Below, piece after piece: positions 1 to 6,769 of a stretch of DNA of 20,554 bases. Numbering within the stretch: the first letter of the stretch is position 1; each line of letters begins with the position of its first letter. This stretch comes from an uncultured Caulobacterales bacterium. Lineage in GTDB: Bacteria; Pseudomonadota; Alphaproteobacteria; Caulobacterales; Maricaulaceae. The translations under genes were made by a program, and so were the position numbers. The notes below the pieces were generated by a model. It searched no databases. It saw only the letters and a list, made by a program, of their open reading frames with translations, and was not told where the DNA came from. The stretch is taken from the NCBI GenBank assembly GCA_938007945.1, contig CALLME010000188.1:1-20554 (forward strand). Reading direction: 5' to 3'.

Positions 1-1140
1 GCCTTTGCGATTACATCGACGTGTTTCCAGATGATTTTAAATCTGGGCACAGAAGCACATAAAGCAGCCCACCGTATTACACGTTACAGCGCGACATTCT
101 CCTCGCATTTATTGCTAAGCTTTATTGTCGGAATTGTTGTAATTCTCGCCACGCCTCTGCGCGAGCAAGGGCCGTTTGTGGGTCTCATGGTGGCCTCCAT
201 TACACTCCTTCTTTTTGACCTGCCATTTATGATGAAGAAAATGCGCGGCGGGAAACGGCAGACTGAAAAGCTGAAAACCTATTTCAAATACGGCTTTCCA
301 ATTTCGATCTCTCTTCTTCTAACCTACGCCCTCGCCTCTGGTGATATGTATATCATTAAAGCTATGATGGGCGACGCGGCCGCCGGTGAATATTCCGCGA
401 GCTATAACTTTGCTAATCGATCACTTGATATTTTATTCGTTTGGCTTGGCATGGCCGCAACACCAATGGCGGTGACGGCGCTCGAAAAAGAAGGTCTTGA
501 GAAATCCAAAGATATTATCCGCAATTACGGCGCGCTACTACTATTTATCTCCCTGCCCGCTGCCACAGGCATGGCGCTTGTAGCAGAAGAGGTTGGGTTT
601 ATTCTAGGCGAAGGTGTGCGCGAAGGTGCGGTGAAAATCATGCCGCTCATTGCTTTTGCAGGCGTGCTCAATGGCATGGTCAGCTATTATGCTCACCGCG
701 CCTTTATGCTCTCGGGCAAGACGGATATGTTCGTCTGGGCGATGGTGCCGCCAGTTCTTTTGAATATCGGCATGAACATCTGGCTCATCCCGATTTTTGG
801 ATTAATGGGCGCGGTTTATGCGACCGTCGCAGCCTACGGTCTTGGTCTCATAATCGCGCTGGTCTTGGGCCGCCGCTATTATCCCCTGCCTATCCCGACA
901 CGCGCCTTTTTCGAAGTCAGCGCCGCTTGTGCTTTAATGGCAGCAGTGGTGCTCGCTTTGCCCTTCCCCGCCGACATGCTGGACGTCGTGAAGCTGATTA
1001 TTAAAGCTGGCGTGGGCGCGAGCATCTACCTTTTCGTGGCCTTCGCGACCAATGCCGCAGGGTGCCGCAAAATCATCATCGACATCATACAGAAGATTCG
1101 CACAATGAAGTCATCTGACATCGCAGAGGTCGCAAAATGA
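1..1140 (+). CDS. hfsF: Polysaccharide flippase, HfsF-like (5' end outside window)
   Basis: The reading frame is open from base 1, so the gene begins before the window; the ATG at 31 is internal and not the start. The visible ~379 residues are a polytopic membrane protein with many hydrophobic helices separated by short charged loops, as in the C-terminal two thirds of the oligosaccharide flippase (Wzx/MOP) superfamily. Known role of the family: moving undecaprenyl-linked repeat units from the cytoplasmic to the periplasmic leaflet. Its stop overlaps the start of the next glycosyltransferase by 4 bp (ATGA), so the two are translationally coupled. The neighbours (deacetylase, two GT2 enzymes, hfsB/A/D) match the Caulobacter holdfast locus, so HfsF is the best assignment. 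The name rests mainly on this context; the flippase fold is the firmer part of the call. Confidence 0.8.
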   Translation, partial: AFAITSTCFQMILNLGTEAHKAAHRITRYSATFSSHLLLSFIVGIVVILATPLREQGPFVGLMVASITLLLFDLPFMMKKMRGGKRQTEKLKTYFKYGFPISISLLLTYALASGDMYIIKAMMGDAAAGEYSASYNFANRSLDILFVWLGMAATPMAVTALEKEGLEKSKDIIRNYGALLLFISLPAATGMALVAEEVGFILGEGVREGAVKIMPLIAFAGVLNGMVSYYAHRAFMLSGKTDMFVWAMVPPVLLNIGMNIWLIPIFGLMGAVYATVAAYGLGLIIALVLGRRYYPLPIPTRAFFEVSAACALMAAVVLALPFPADMLDVVKLIIKAGVGASIYLFVAFATNAAGCRKIIIDIIQKIRTMKSSDIAEVAK

Positions 1141-2063
1141 CCCCGCCACCTATCACAACAATTCGGTCGCAAAGTCGCAAAATGCCGACTCTGTCTGTGC
1201 TTATCCCATTCTACCGCGATAACCCGTCAGAGTTGCTTGATCTACTCCTTGCTCAAGCGTCAAAGCTACGGGGTGTTGAAGTACTCATCTATGACGACGG
1301 CACGCTTGACCCCGTAATTTGTTCAACCTTGGCTGCACAGGTGAAAGAGGCGCAGACGCCCGCCGCGCTTATCATCGCAGAAGAAAATAGAGGCCGTGCG
1401 ACGGCCCGCAATACGCTGCAAGAAAAAGCGCGTGCCCCGTGGGTGCTCTTCCTTGATGCCGATATGCGACCAGGCTCTGACGCTTTTCTGTCGAATTATC
1501 TTAAATTAATTAAGGCCGAAGTGGCGGACATTATTTTCGGCGGCTTTACTGTACCCAAAGATGTCACGCGAGAGGAAGAACTCCACCGCGCCCTCTCCGA
1601 AGTCTCTGACTGTCTTGAGCTCTCAGAACGCCAAGCGGCTGGCCCGCAATATGTTGCAACGTCAAATCTTTGCGTGCGCAAATCAGTGCTTTTATCCGAG
1701 CCGTTTGATGACGGTTTTGTTGGATGGGGATGGGAGGATAGCGAATGGGCTGCACGTGTCGCGACACGTTACAGGCTTATTCACGCGGATAATACGGCGC
1801 TACATCTTGGGCTTGAGTCTGACGACACGCTTTTAAAGCGCTTTAAAGATAGCGCGCAAAATTATAAGCGCTTTACATCGCTGCATCCCGAATTGGCGCA
1901 GACGCTCACACTTTACCGCCTGACAAATAAGCTGCGTAAACTGCCGCTGCACAGGACAATGCGGCCATTGATGCGCGCTATGGTGAAATTCCACGCCCTG
2001 CCCGTGCGCCTGCGTGTACTTGCACTCAAACTCTGGCGCGCCAGTTGGTATGCGGAAATCTGA
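1137..2063 (+). CDS. Family 2 glycosyltransferase of the holdfast-type locus
   Basis: A 308-residue GT-A fold enzyme expected to add one sugar to the lipid-linked repeat unit at the inner membrane face. Visible motifs: first strand LSVLIPFYR (19-27), nucleotide-binding DDG (53-55), NRGRATARN (84-92), the metal-binding DAD (107-109) and a GWGWED motif (196-201) holding the likely catalytic acid pair. The C-terminal ~90 residues are basic and may lie on the membrane. The start at 1137 overlaps the flippase stop and has AGAGG about 8 nt upstream; a second in-frame ATG at 1182 sits just before the first beta strand but lacks a good ribosome binding site. Caulobacter has several holdfast glycosyltransferases (HfsG, HfsJ, HfsL); I cannot say which one this matches, so no symbol is given. 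Confidence 0.88.
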   Translation: MTPPPITTIRSQSRKMPTLSVLIPFYRDNPSELLDLLLAQASKLRGVEVLIYDDGTLDPVICSTLAAQVKEAQTPAALIIAEENRGRATARNTLQEKARAPWVLFLDADMRPGSDAFLSNYLKLIKAEVADIIFGGFTVPKDVTREEELHRALSEVSDCLELSERQAAGPQYVATSNLCVRKSVLLSEPFDDGFVGWGWEDSEWAARVATRYRLIHADNTALHLGLESDDTLLKRFKDSAQNYKRFTSLHPELAQTLTLYRLTNKLRKLPLHRTMRPLMRAMVKFHALPVRLRVLALKLWRASWYAEI

Positions 2064-2064
2064 T

Positions 2065-2832
2065 ATGATGGCCAGCGTCACAGTTTACGAGCCGTCTAAG
2101 TCTCTGCCAAAACGGATTGCACGTCGCCTCACACCACTACGGGGTCGTCGCATAGTGCGGTTTAATTTAGACCGTCCGATTATCAGCTTTTCGTTCGATG
2201 ATTGTCCGAAATCGGTTGTCGAGAATGGCCTATCTAAGCTCGATGCGCATAACTGGAAAAGTACGATATATATCTCATCTGGCTTACTTGGGACGATCAA
2301 TCATCACGGCGAGCAAATGAGTAAGACCGATGTGATTACCGCGCACACGTCAGGTCATGAAATTGGCGGTCATAGCTATTCGCATATTGATCTATCCGAA
2401 ATCCCATTTTCAGAAGCGATGCAAGACATAGAAACTAACCGGGCCGCATTTGAAGATATGGGCCTGCCTCCAAGCCGCACATTTGCCTATCCCTTTGGAC
2501 AAACACTCAGCCGCCTTAAAACGCAACTCGCAAGCGATTATGACGGGCTGCGCGGAATAAGCTCTGGCGCGATGGTCGGCAGGGCAGATCTCAATCAGAT
2601 AAATTCCACACCACTTTTTTCGGGCGAAGACTTTAAAACACTTATCAAGCAGATTGAGACCTTGCCCGATAATGCATGGCTTACGCTTTTCACACATGAC
2701 ATCCAAAATAGTCCGACGCAGTGGGGCTGTACGCCCGAAGAAATAGACGCCGTCATATCGGCCGTAAAAGCGCGCGGTGCTGAGGTTTTAACAATCGCAG
2801 ATGCTATACAAAAACTAAAGGCAAGCTCATGA
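2065..2832 (+). CDS. hfsH: Polysaccharide deacetylase, HfsH-like
   Basis: A 255-residue NodB-homology (carbohydrate esterase 4) deacetylase; in Caulobacter HfsH removes acetyl groups from holdfast GlcNAc, which affects cohesion and anchoring. Motifs in order: SFDD with Asp45 (base) and Asp46 (metal), the zinc-binding GGHSYSH with His103 and His107, RTFAYPFGQ (138-146) lining the groove, and LFTHD with His211 as general acid. All key residues are present, so it should be active. No signal peptide is visible, consistent with a cytoplasmic enzyme. The start is chosen at 2065 because GGAA lies about 7 nt upstream and the upstream gene ends at 2063; ATGs at 2050 and 2068 are alternatives, and the longest reading, from 2014, would overlap the upstream gene by 50 bp. 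The stop overlaps the next gene by 4 bp. Confidence 0.88.
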   Translation: MMASVTVYEPSKSLPKRIARRLTPLRGRRIVRFNLDRPIISFSFDDCPKSVVENGLSKLDAHNWKSTIYISSGLLGTINHHGEQMSKTDVITAHTSGHEIGGHSYSHIDLSEIPFSEAMQDIETNRAAFEDMGLPPSRTFAYPFGQTLSRLKTQLASDYDGLRGISSGAMVGRADLNQINSTPLFSGEDFKTLIKQIETLPDNAWLTLFTHDIQNSPTQWGCTPEEIDAVISAVKARGAEVLTIADAIQKLKASS

Positions 2833-3788
2833 CAGGCCAAACAAATTTCAAGCGCGACATCTCTATCGTGGTGCCGACATATAAGCGTCCTGACGATATC
2901 AAACGCGCGCTGAGCAGTGCGATTAAGCAAGACACTAAACACTACAGTTTTGAGATTATTGTTGCCGATAACGACCCCGCGGCGAGCGCCAATGATACGG
3001 TACACGCCATCATTGCCGCCCATCCAGAGGTCAAGATTGTCTACACCCATGTGCCAGAGCCCGGTGTATCTAACGCGCGTAATGGCGCTCTAGAGCTCAC
3101 ACAGGGTCGATTTCTTATCTTCCTAGATGACGATATGGAAGTTGCGTCTGATTGGGCCTTTGAACTTGCCCAAGCCGCAGATCTTTATTCTAGCGCCGTT
3201 GTTTTTGGCCCCGTTGAAGCCGTAATGCCCGAAGGTGATGACCCGCTTTACCCCTATATGCAGCCGTTATTTTCTCGCACTGGCGATTTTAAAGACGGCC
3301 ATATTGATAAATTATTTGGTACGGGCGGGTGCTTGATCGATCTTGGTCAGTGTTCGCTGCCAACCCCCGCATTTGACCCCGCGCTCAATGAAGTGGGCGG
3401 TGAGGATGACGCTATGTTCGCCCATGTGCTGTCACAAAATCCAAACATTGGGTGGACAACGAAAGCCAAAGCCGTTGAGCATATCCCGCCCCATCGCAGC
3501 ACACCCGCCTATGTCTGGACACGCAACTTCGCCTTTGGGCAAGGCCCGACGCAGGAGGCCGCAGATAAGGGTCTTGCAGGCGCGTTTGGCGTCATGAAAT
3601 GGATGGCTGTGGGTGTGGTGCAAGCTGTCATTTACGGCGCGCAATACGCATTTAGACGTCTTGCCAAACGAGATGACGCCATCACCTCTTATGCGAGGCT
3701 ATCACAAGCTGTTGGAAAAATTCTCTGGTTTGACGGTTTTAGTCCGCGTCTTTACGGAGCCAATGCCCCGACAGCCCAGACAAGTTAA
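2829..3788 (+). CDS. hfsG: Family 2 glycosyltransferase, HfsG-like
   Basis: A 319-residue GT2 enzyme. Visible: ISIVVPTYKRP at the N-terminus (11-21), ADNDP (46-50) for the nucleotide site, PGVSNARNGAL (78-88), the DDD metal motif (100-102), a GGEDD motif (190-194) with the catalytic Asp region, and a C-terminal HIPPHRSTPAYVWTRNFAFG block typical of capsule/holdfast GT2 proteins. There is a hydrophobic patch near residues 255-270 that could associate with the membrane. The ATGA overlap with the deacetylase shows coupling. In Caulobacter hfsG lies beside hfsF and hfsH and is required for holdfast synthesis, so HfsG is the favoured name. The sister gene at 1137 could instead be the true HfsG; the sequence alone does not settle it. 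It is the last gene of the rightward operon, converging with hfsB 16 bp away. Confidence 0.82.
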   Translation: MTGQTNFKRDISIVVPTYKRPDDIKRALSSAIKQDTKHYSFEIIVADNDPAASANDTVHAIIAAHPEVKIVYTHVPEPGVSNARNGALELTQGRFLIFLDDDMEVASDWAFELAQAADLYSSAVVFGPVEAVMPEGDDPLYPYMQPLFSRTGDFKDGHIDKLFGTGGCLIDLGQCSLPTPAFDPALNEVGGEDDAMFAHVLSQNPNIGWTTKAKAVEHIPPHRSTPAYVWTRNFAFGQGPTQEAADKGLAGAFGVMKWMAVGVVQAVIYGAQYAFRRLAKRDDAITSYARLSQAVGKILWFDGFSPRLYGANAPTAQTS

Positions 3789-3804
3789 GGCTGAGCAGCT
3801 AGAG

Positions 3805-4509
3805 TTAGGCTAACTGGCTCTGCGCCCGCGCAGGTCCTTCATTAACGACAAGGCCCGCACAACGCCCCTGCTCTGCCTCAATCTTATTTGAAAGCTCGCG
3901 CTGCGACGGAAGACCCGCCGTGTCGGGCGCGCAAACGATGACCGTCTTATCCGCCTCTGGTATAACGGTCAAAGCCGTATCCGCGCGGTCAAAGGCTGGT
4001 GTATCAACGATAACAAGTGCGAACTGATCGCGTAGCGCATGCCAGTAATTGCGCGCTGCCCGAATATGTACAGACTGCCCGTCTTTAATCTCAGACCATC
4101 GGAACTCTGTCACCGCAAGACCCGTTTGCCCAACCAAGTTAAGCCCACCGTATAGCGCTGCCGACTTGCGCCGTCCAAATTCATCCATCCCGTCAGGGCT
4201 AACTTGCCAATAGGGGTCTTCGCCGAAAGTTGCGTCAAACGGCCCTTGAATATCGCCGTATTGCGCGGCAGCCTCGTTGAAAAACAACATTTGGCTTTGC
4301 TTTGAAATGTCCATATCGACGAGAGCCACGCGCTGTCCGTATGGGGCGTAATGTTGCGCGGCAAGGAGGCTCAGCATACGTGCGACATAGCTTGTGCCGA
4401 CGCCTGTATCTGTGGCTGTAACAGCGATGACAGGCGCGCGCCCGTCCCCGCGCTGCGGCGCGCAGAGCGAAGCTAAGACAGATTGTAATGGATGGTTGGC
4501 ATCAATCAT
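3805..4509 (-). CDS. hfsB: HfsB-like P-loop (BY-kinase-like) protein with degenerate Walker A
   Basis: A 234-residue cytoplasmic protein with the fold of the CpsD/Wzc-C family that partners with Wzz-type co-polymerases. The P-loop region reads TDTGVGTSYVA (33-43): the lysine expected before Ser40 in GxGK[ST] is Thr39. Walker A' VALVDMDI (61-68) and Walker B ALVIVDTPAF (164-173) are intact. The C-terminus lacks the tyrosine cluster of true bacterial tyrosine kinases. It may therefore be a structural or nucleotide-sensing partner of HfsA and not an active kinase. It lies 72 bp downstream of hfsA on the same strand, as expected for a split Wzc. The start codon is preceded by AGGGA 11 nt upstream, inside an inverted repeat described separately. 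Confidence 0.8.
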   Translation of the reverse strand: MIDANHPLQSVLASLCAPQRGDGRAPVIAVTATDTGVGTSYVARMLSLLAAQHYAPYGQRVALVDMDISKQSQMLFFNEAAAQYGDIQGPFDATFGEDPYWQVSPDGMDEFGRRKSAALYGGLNLVGQTGLAVTEFRWSEIKDGQSVHIRAARNYWHALRDQFALVIVDTPAFDRADTALTVIPEADKTVIVCAPDTAGLPSQRELSNKIEAEQGRCAGLVVNEGPARAQSQLA

Positions 4510-4520
4510 CTACGCGCGAA

Positions 4521-4547
4521 TCCCTAAACTTTATTCTCTTTTAGGGA
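4521..4547 (-). promoter_or_regulatory. Inverted repeat that can sequester the hfsB ribosome binding site
   Basis: Between hfsA and hfsB the minus strand carries TCCCTAAA (4547-4540), an 11-nt loop, then TTTAGGGA (4528-4521), a perfect 8-bp inverted repeat. The AGGGA in the 3' arm is the only Shine-Dalgarno-like sequence before the hfsB start at 4509. In RNA the hairpin would hide it, which suggests lowered or conditional translation of hfsB relative to hfsA. There is no T-run after it, so it is not a terminator. The structure is seen in sequence; the regulatory role is inference. Confidence 0.45.
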
Positions 4548-4581
4548 GAAATGTACCCCGCGTCCAACGCGAAGCATAAAT

Positions 4582-6642
4582 TTACGCGGGCTGCGTCGGC
4601 ACGGTGCCCAGAACGGTCATGTCCGTCTTAACAGGCGCAGCAGGTTCTCCGTGCAAGGCTTGTGCATAAGGGTTAGCATAGATATCTGCTGCGGTATTAC
4701 CATAGCTCTGCGCCGCATAGACTGGCGCTTGATAGCCAGGTTCAGTATAGGCGGCGTTTGGATCAGCATAAGCTTGTCCTTGCGCCGCGTAAGGGTCTTC
4801 ATAGCTTGGTTCGGCATATCCCGTCGCGGCATAAGGCGTCGCTGCAAAGGCTGTCGCGGGTTGAGGCACACTCTCAGGGATTATCGGCGGCGCATATACG
4901 GGCTGCTGATAGGGCTGCTCATAATCTTGACGGCCTGTATTGTCGATTTCGCGGCGACCATAGCGGCTTTGCGTCGTTGTCGCAGGCGCACTGGCGTAGA
5001 GCTTTGGATCAAGGAAGACCTTCATCATTGCGAGAATGAAGAGCGTAAAGCCCCACCCCGCAGTGGCCAGCGCGAACATGACGAGACGCATATTGCGGCC
5101 TTTGCGCGGACGTGTCGCGTAAGAGATAACGCGGACATTTTCGCTGCTGCTTTCAGCTTGCTCTTGATTAACCAGCGCTTCTTGCTCTTTCGCAGTATAG
5201 TTTTTCAGACGCTCATCAAGCGTATCCCGTTCGCGCAGGAGGTTGGCATATGTCGGGCTGATATCTTGCATGCGGCGCACTTTGGCGTCAGCCGCATCAA
5301 GTTGGCGTTGCAGCACATATTCTTTTTCACGCAGACTATCCGCGCGTGACTGAAGCGAATTGCGGTTTTGAAGCGTGGATTGGAAGACAGGGTTAGGTCC
5401 GACGCGACGTCCACCTGCGGCTTTGCCAGCATTTGTTGTCAGGATAGATTTGAGTTCATTCAGCTCTGCCTCTTTTTGGCGGACTGGTGGACTCCCTGGG
5501 AGATATTTCGCGAGAAGTTGCTTAAGCTCAAGCTCGGCTTGGGCGATACGTTGTGACGCGCGGTCATCAACATACAGGTCGATCTGCTCTGGTATCGCAC
5601 GAAGCTGCTGTTCCACGGTGGAAAGCGCCCGCTCTGTCTCTGTCATCTCGCCGCGCAGCGTATTAAGCTGTGTACGAAGCTCTTCCGTCCGCTTGGTCAC
5701 ACCACCGCGTTCGCTGTCAAAATCAGAAACACCGTTACTCCGCAAAAATTTCGCGATTGCACGTTCATTGGCACGAAGCTGGTCATCTGTGGCACGACGG
5801 CGCTCTGAGATAATATCGCTAGAGCCTTCAACAAAAAGAGCTTTACGCGCGTCGAGATATTTCTCGATAAATGTATTGAGCATATAGACCGCGATTTCAG
5901 GGTCTTCGTGTTTATAAGTGAGATCAACAATGGATGATTTCGGTTTTGGCATTACAACATAGCTGTCTTCAACCTCCTTAAAGAGGTCGACGAGCGCGTC
6001 CGTTTTTTCTTGCGAGGAACCCGACAGCGCCGCAGATTTTTCTTTTTCCGCTGCGTCTTTAGAGAAGCGCTGTAAACCGTATTTTTCTTTGGCCTCCCCG
6101 ACGACTTGTTCAATGATGTCGGCGTTCTTCATAATGCCAACTTCGTTTTGAACGATATGGTCAGGTGTAAGCTGCAAGCCTTGCGCCTGTTTTGACGTCA
6201 CAGATTCATACACGTATTCATCGCCAAGCTGAACAAGGACGCGGCCTTCGCCACTATAAGTGCGCTTAAAATCTTTGGTTAGGAACCACGCGCCGACTGT
6301 GCCAATCAGAAATAAAGGCACGAGCCACTTAAGCTGTCGCGCGAAAGAGTTGAAAAATTCACCCAAGCGAATACGCGGCATGCCGTTGGCATAATCACCT
6401 ACCGTCAAATCGCCCATGCGAGGTTCATAGGCGGTGTTGTGCGTCTGCGTCGTGTGAAAAACGCGCTCCTCTTGTGTCGAATAAGTGTCGGTTGCCGCCG
6501 CGCTCATCGCGCTCGCAGCTCTCGCCGCCGCCGCCGCCGCCTTCTTTTCTTTGCGTGACATCCTTGGAGGGCGCGGTGTTTTTCCAGGCCTTTGAGACTT
6601 TACTTCATGCGTATTCGACTTATTCCGACCGAGAAAGGCCAT
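4582..6642 (-). CDS. hfsA: HfsA-like polysaccharide co-polymerase (Wzz/GumC type) with Tyr-rich tail
   Basis: A 686-residue inner-membrane protein of the Wzz/GumC family, which controls polymerisation and couples to the outer-membrane export pore. Layout: a Lys/Arg/Ala-rich cytoplasmic N-terminus (1-100), TM1 (about 104-122), a long periplasmic region with Wzz-like strands and extensive heptad-like coiled coil (about 270-510), TM2 (about 519-541), and a 143-residue cytoplasmic tail (544-686) rich in Tyr, Ala, Pro and Gln. The tail has 16 tyrosines and ends in TVLGTVP, like the linker that joins the membrane and kinase domains in Wzc. AAAGGG about 9 nt before the ATG supports the start. It is longer than typical GumC-like proteins because of both cytoplasmic ends. 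It precedes hfsB in one transcript and is divergent from hfsD. Confidence 0.86.
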   Translation of the reverse strand: MAFLGRNKSNTHEVKSQRPGKTPRPPRMSRKEKKAAAAAARAASAMSAAATDTYSTQEERVFHTTQTHNTAYEPRMGDLTVGDYANGMPRIRLGEFFNSFARQLKWLVPLFLIGTVGAWFLTKDFKRTYSGEGRVLVQLGDEYVYESVTSKQAQGLQLTPDHIVQNEVGIMKNADIIEQVVGEAKEKYGLQRFSKDAAEKEKSAALSGSSQEKTDALVDLFKEVEDSYVVMPKPKSSIVDLTYKHEDPEIAVYMLNTFIEKYLDARKALFVEGSSDIISERRRATDDQLRANERAIAKFLRSNGVSDFDSERGGVTKRTEELRTQLNTLRGEMTETERALSTVEQQLRAIPEQIDLYVDDRASQRIAQAELELKQLLAKYLPGSPPVRQKEAELNELKSILTTNAGKAAGGRRVGPNPVFQSTLQNRNSLQSRADSLREKEYVLQRQLDAADAKVRRMQDISPTYANLLRERDTLDERLKNYTAKEQEALVNQEQAESSSENVRVISYATRPRKGRNMRLVMFALATAGWGFTLFILAMMKVFLDPKLYASAPATTTQSRYGRREIDNTGRQDYEQPYQQPVYAPPIIPESVPQPATAFAATPYAATGYAEPSYEDPYAAQGQAYADPNAAYTEPGYQAPVYAAQSYGNTAADIYANPYAQALHGEPAAPVKTDMTVLGTVPTQPA

Positions 6643-6769
6643 AGGGCAACCCTTTAAAAAACATAGTTAATACACTTGAATACCTAAATTTTAATTTTTC
6701 GTTATCCATTCTTGTTAACTATGAAAAAAACCACATTTGTTTGAATTTAATTGTCCAAGGGACCTGAAA
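6643..6769. promoter_or_regulatory. Divergent hfsA/hfsD promoter region with CtrA-like elements
   Basis: The 127-bp AT-rich gap between two divergent genes must hold both promoters. It contains a 9-bp inverted repeat, CATAGTTAA (6662-6670) and TTAACTATG (6715-6723), separated by 44 bp. Each arm is one base away from the CtrA half-site TTAACCAT. Between them lies TTAA-TTTTTCG-TTATC (6691-6706), one mismatch from TTAA-N7-TTAAC. The hfsD ribosome binding site (AAGGGA) is at 6757-6762. I could not place convincing -35/-10 pairs. In such AT-rich DNA some TTAA matches are expected by chance. Confidence 0.5.

Noticed and set aside
3793..3820. Hairpin AGTTAG-G-CTAACT between hfsG and hfsB as a bidirectional terminator
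   Set aside because: The 1-nt loop is too short, there is no T-run on either strand, and it overlaps the hfsB stop region.
4651..5349. A 232-residue rightward frame opposite hfsA
   Set aside because: It is antisense to the repetitive tail and the coiled-coil end of HfsA; Arg/Ile-rich composition and no ribosome binding site mark it as a shadow.
6721..6744. A 7-codon leader peptide before hfsD (MKKTTFV)
   Set aside because: There is no ribosome binding site and no attenuator structure next to it.
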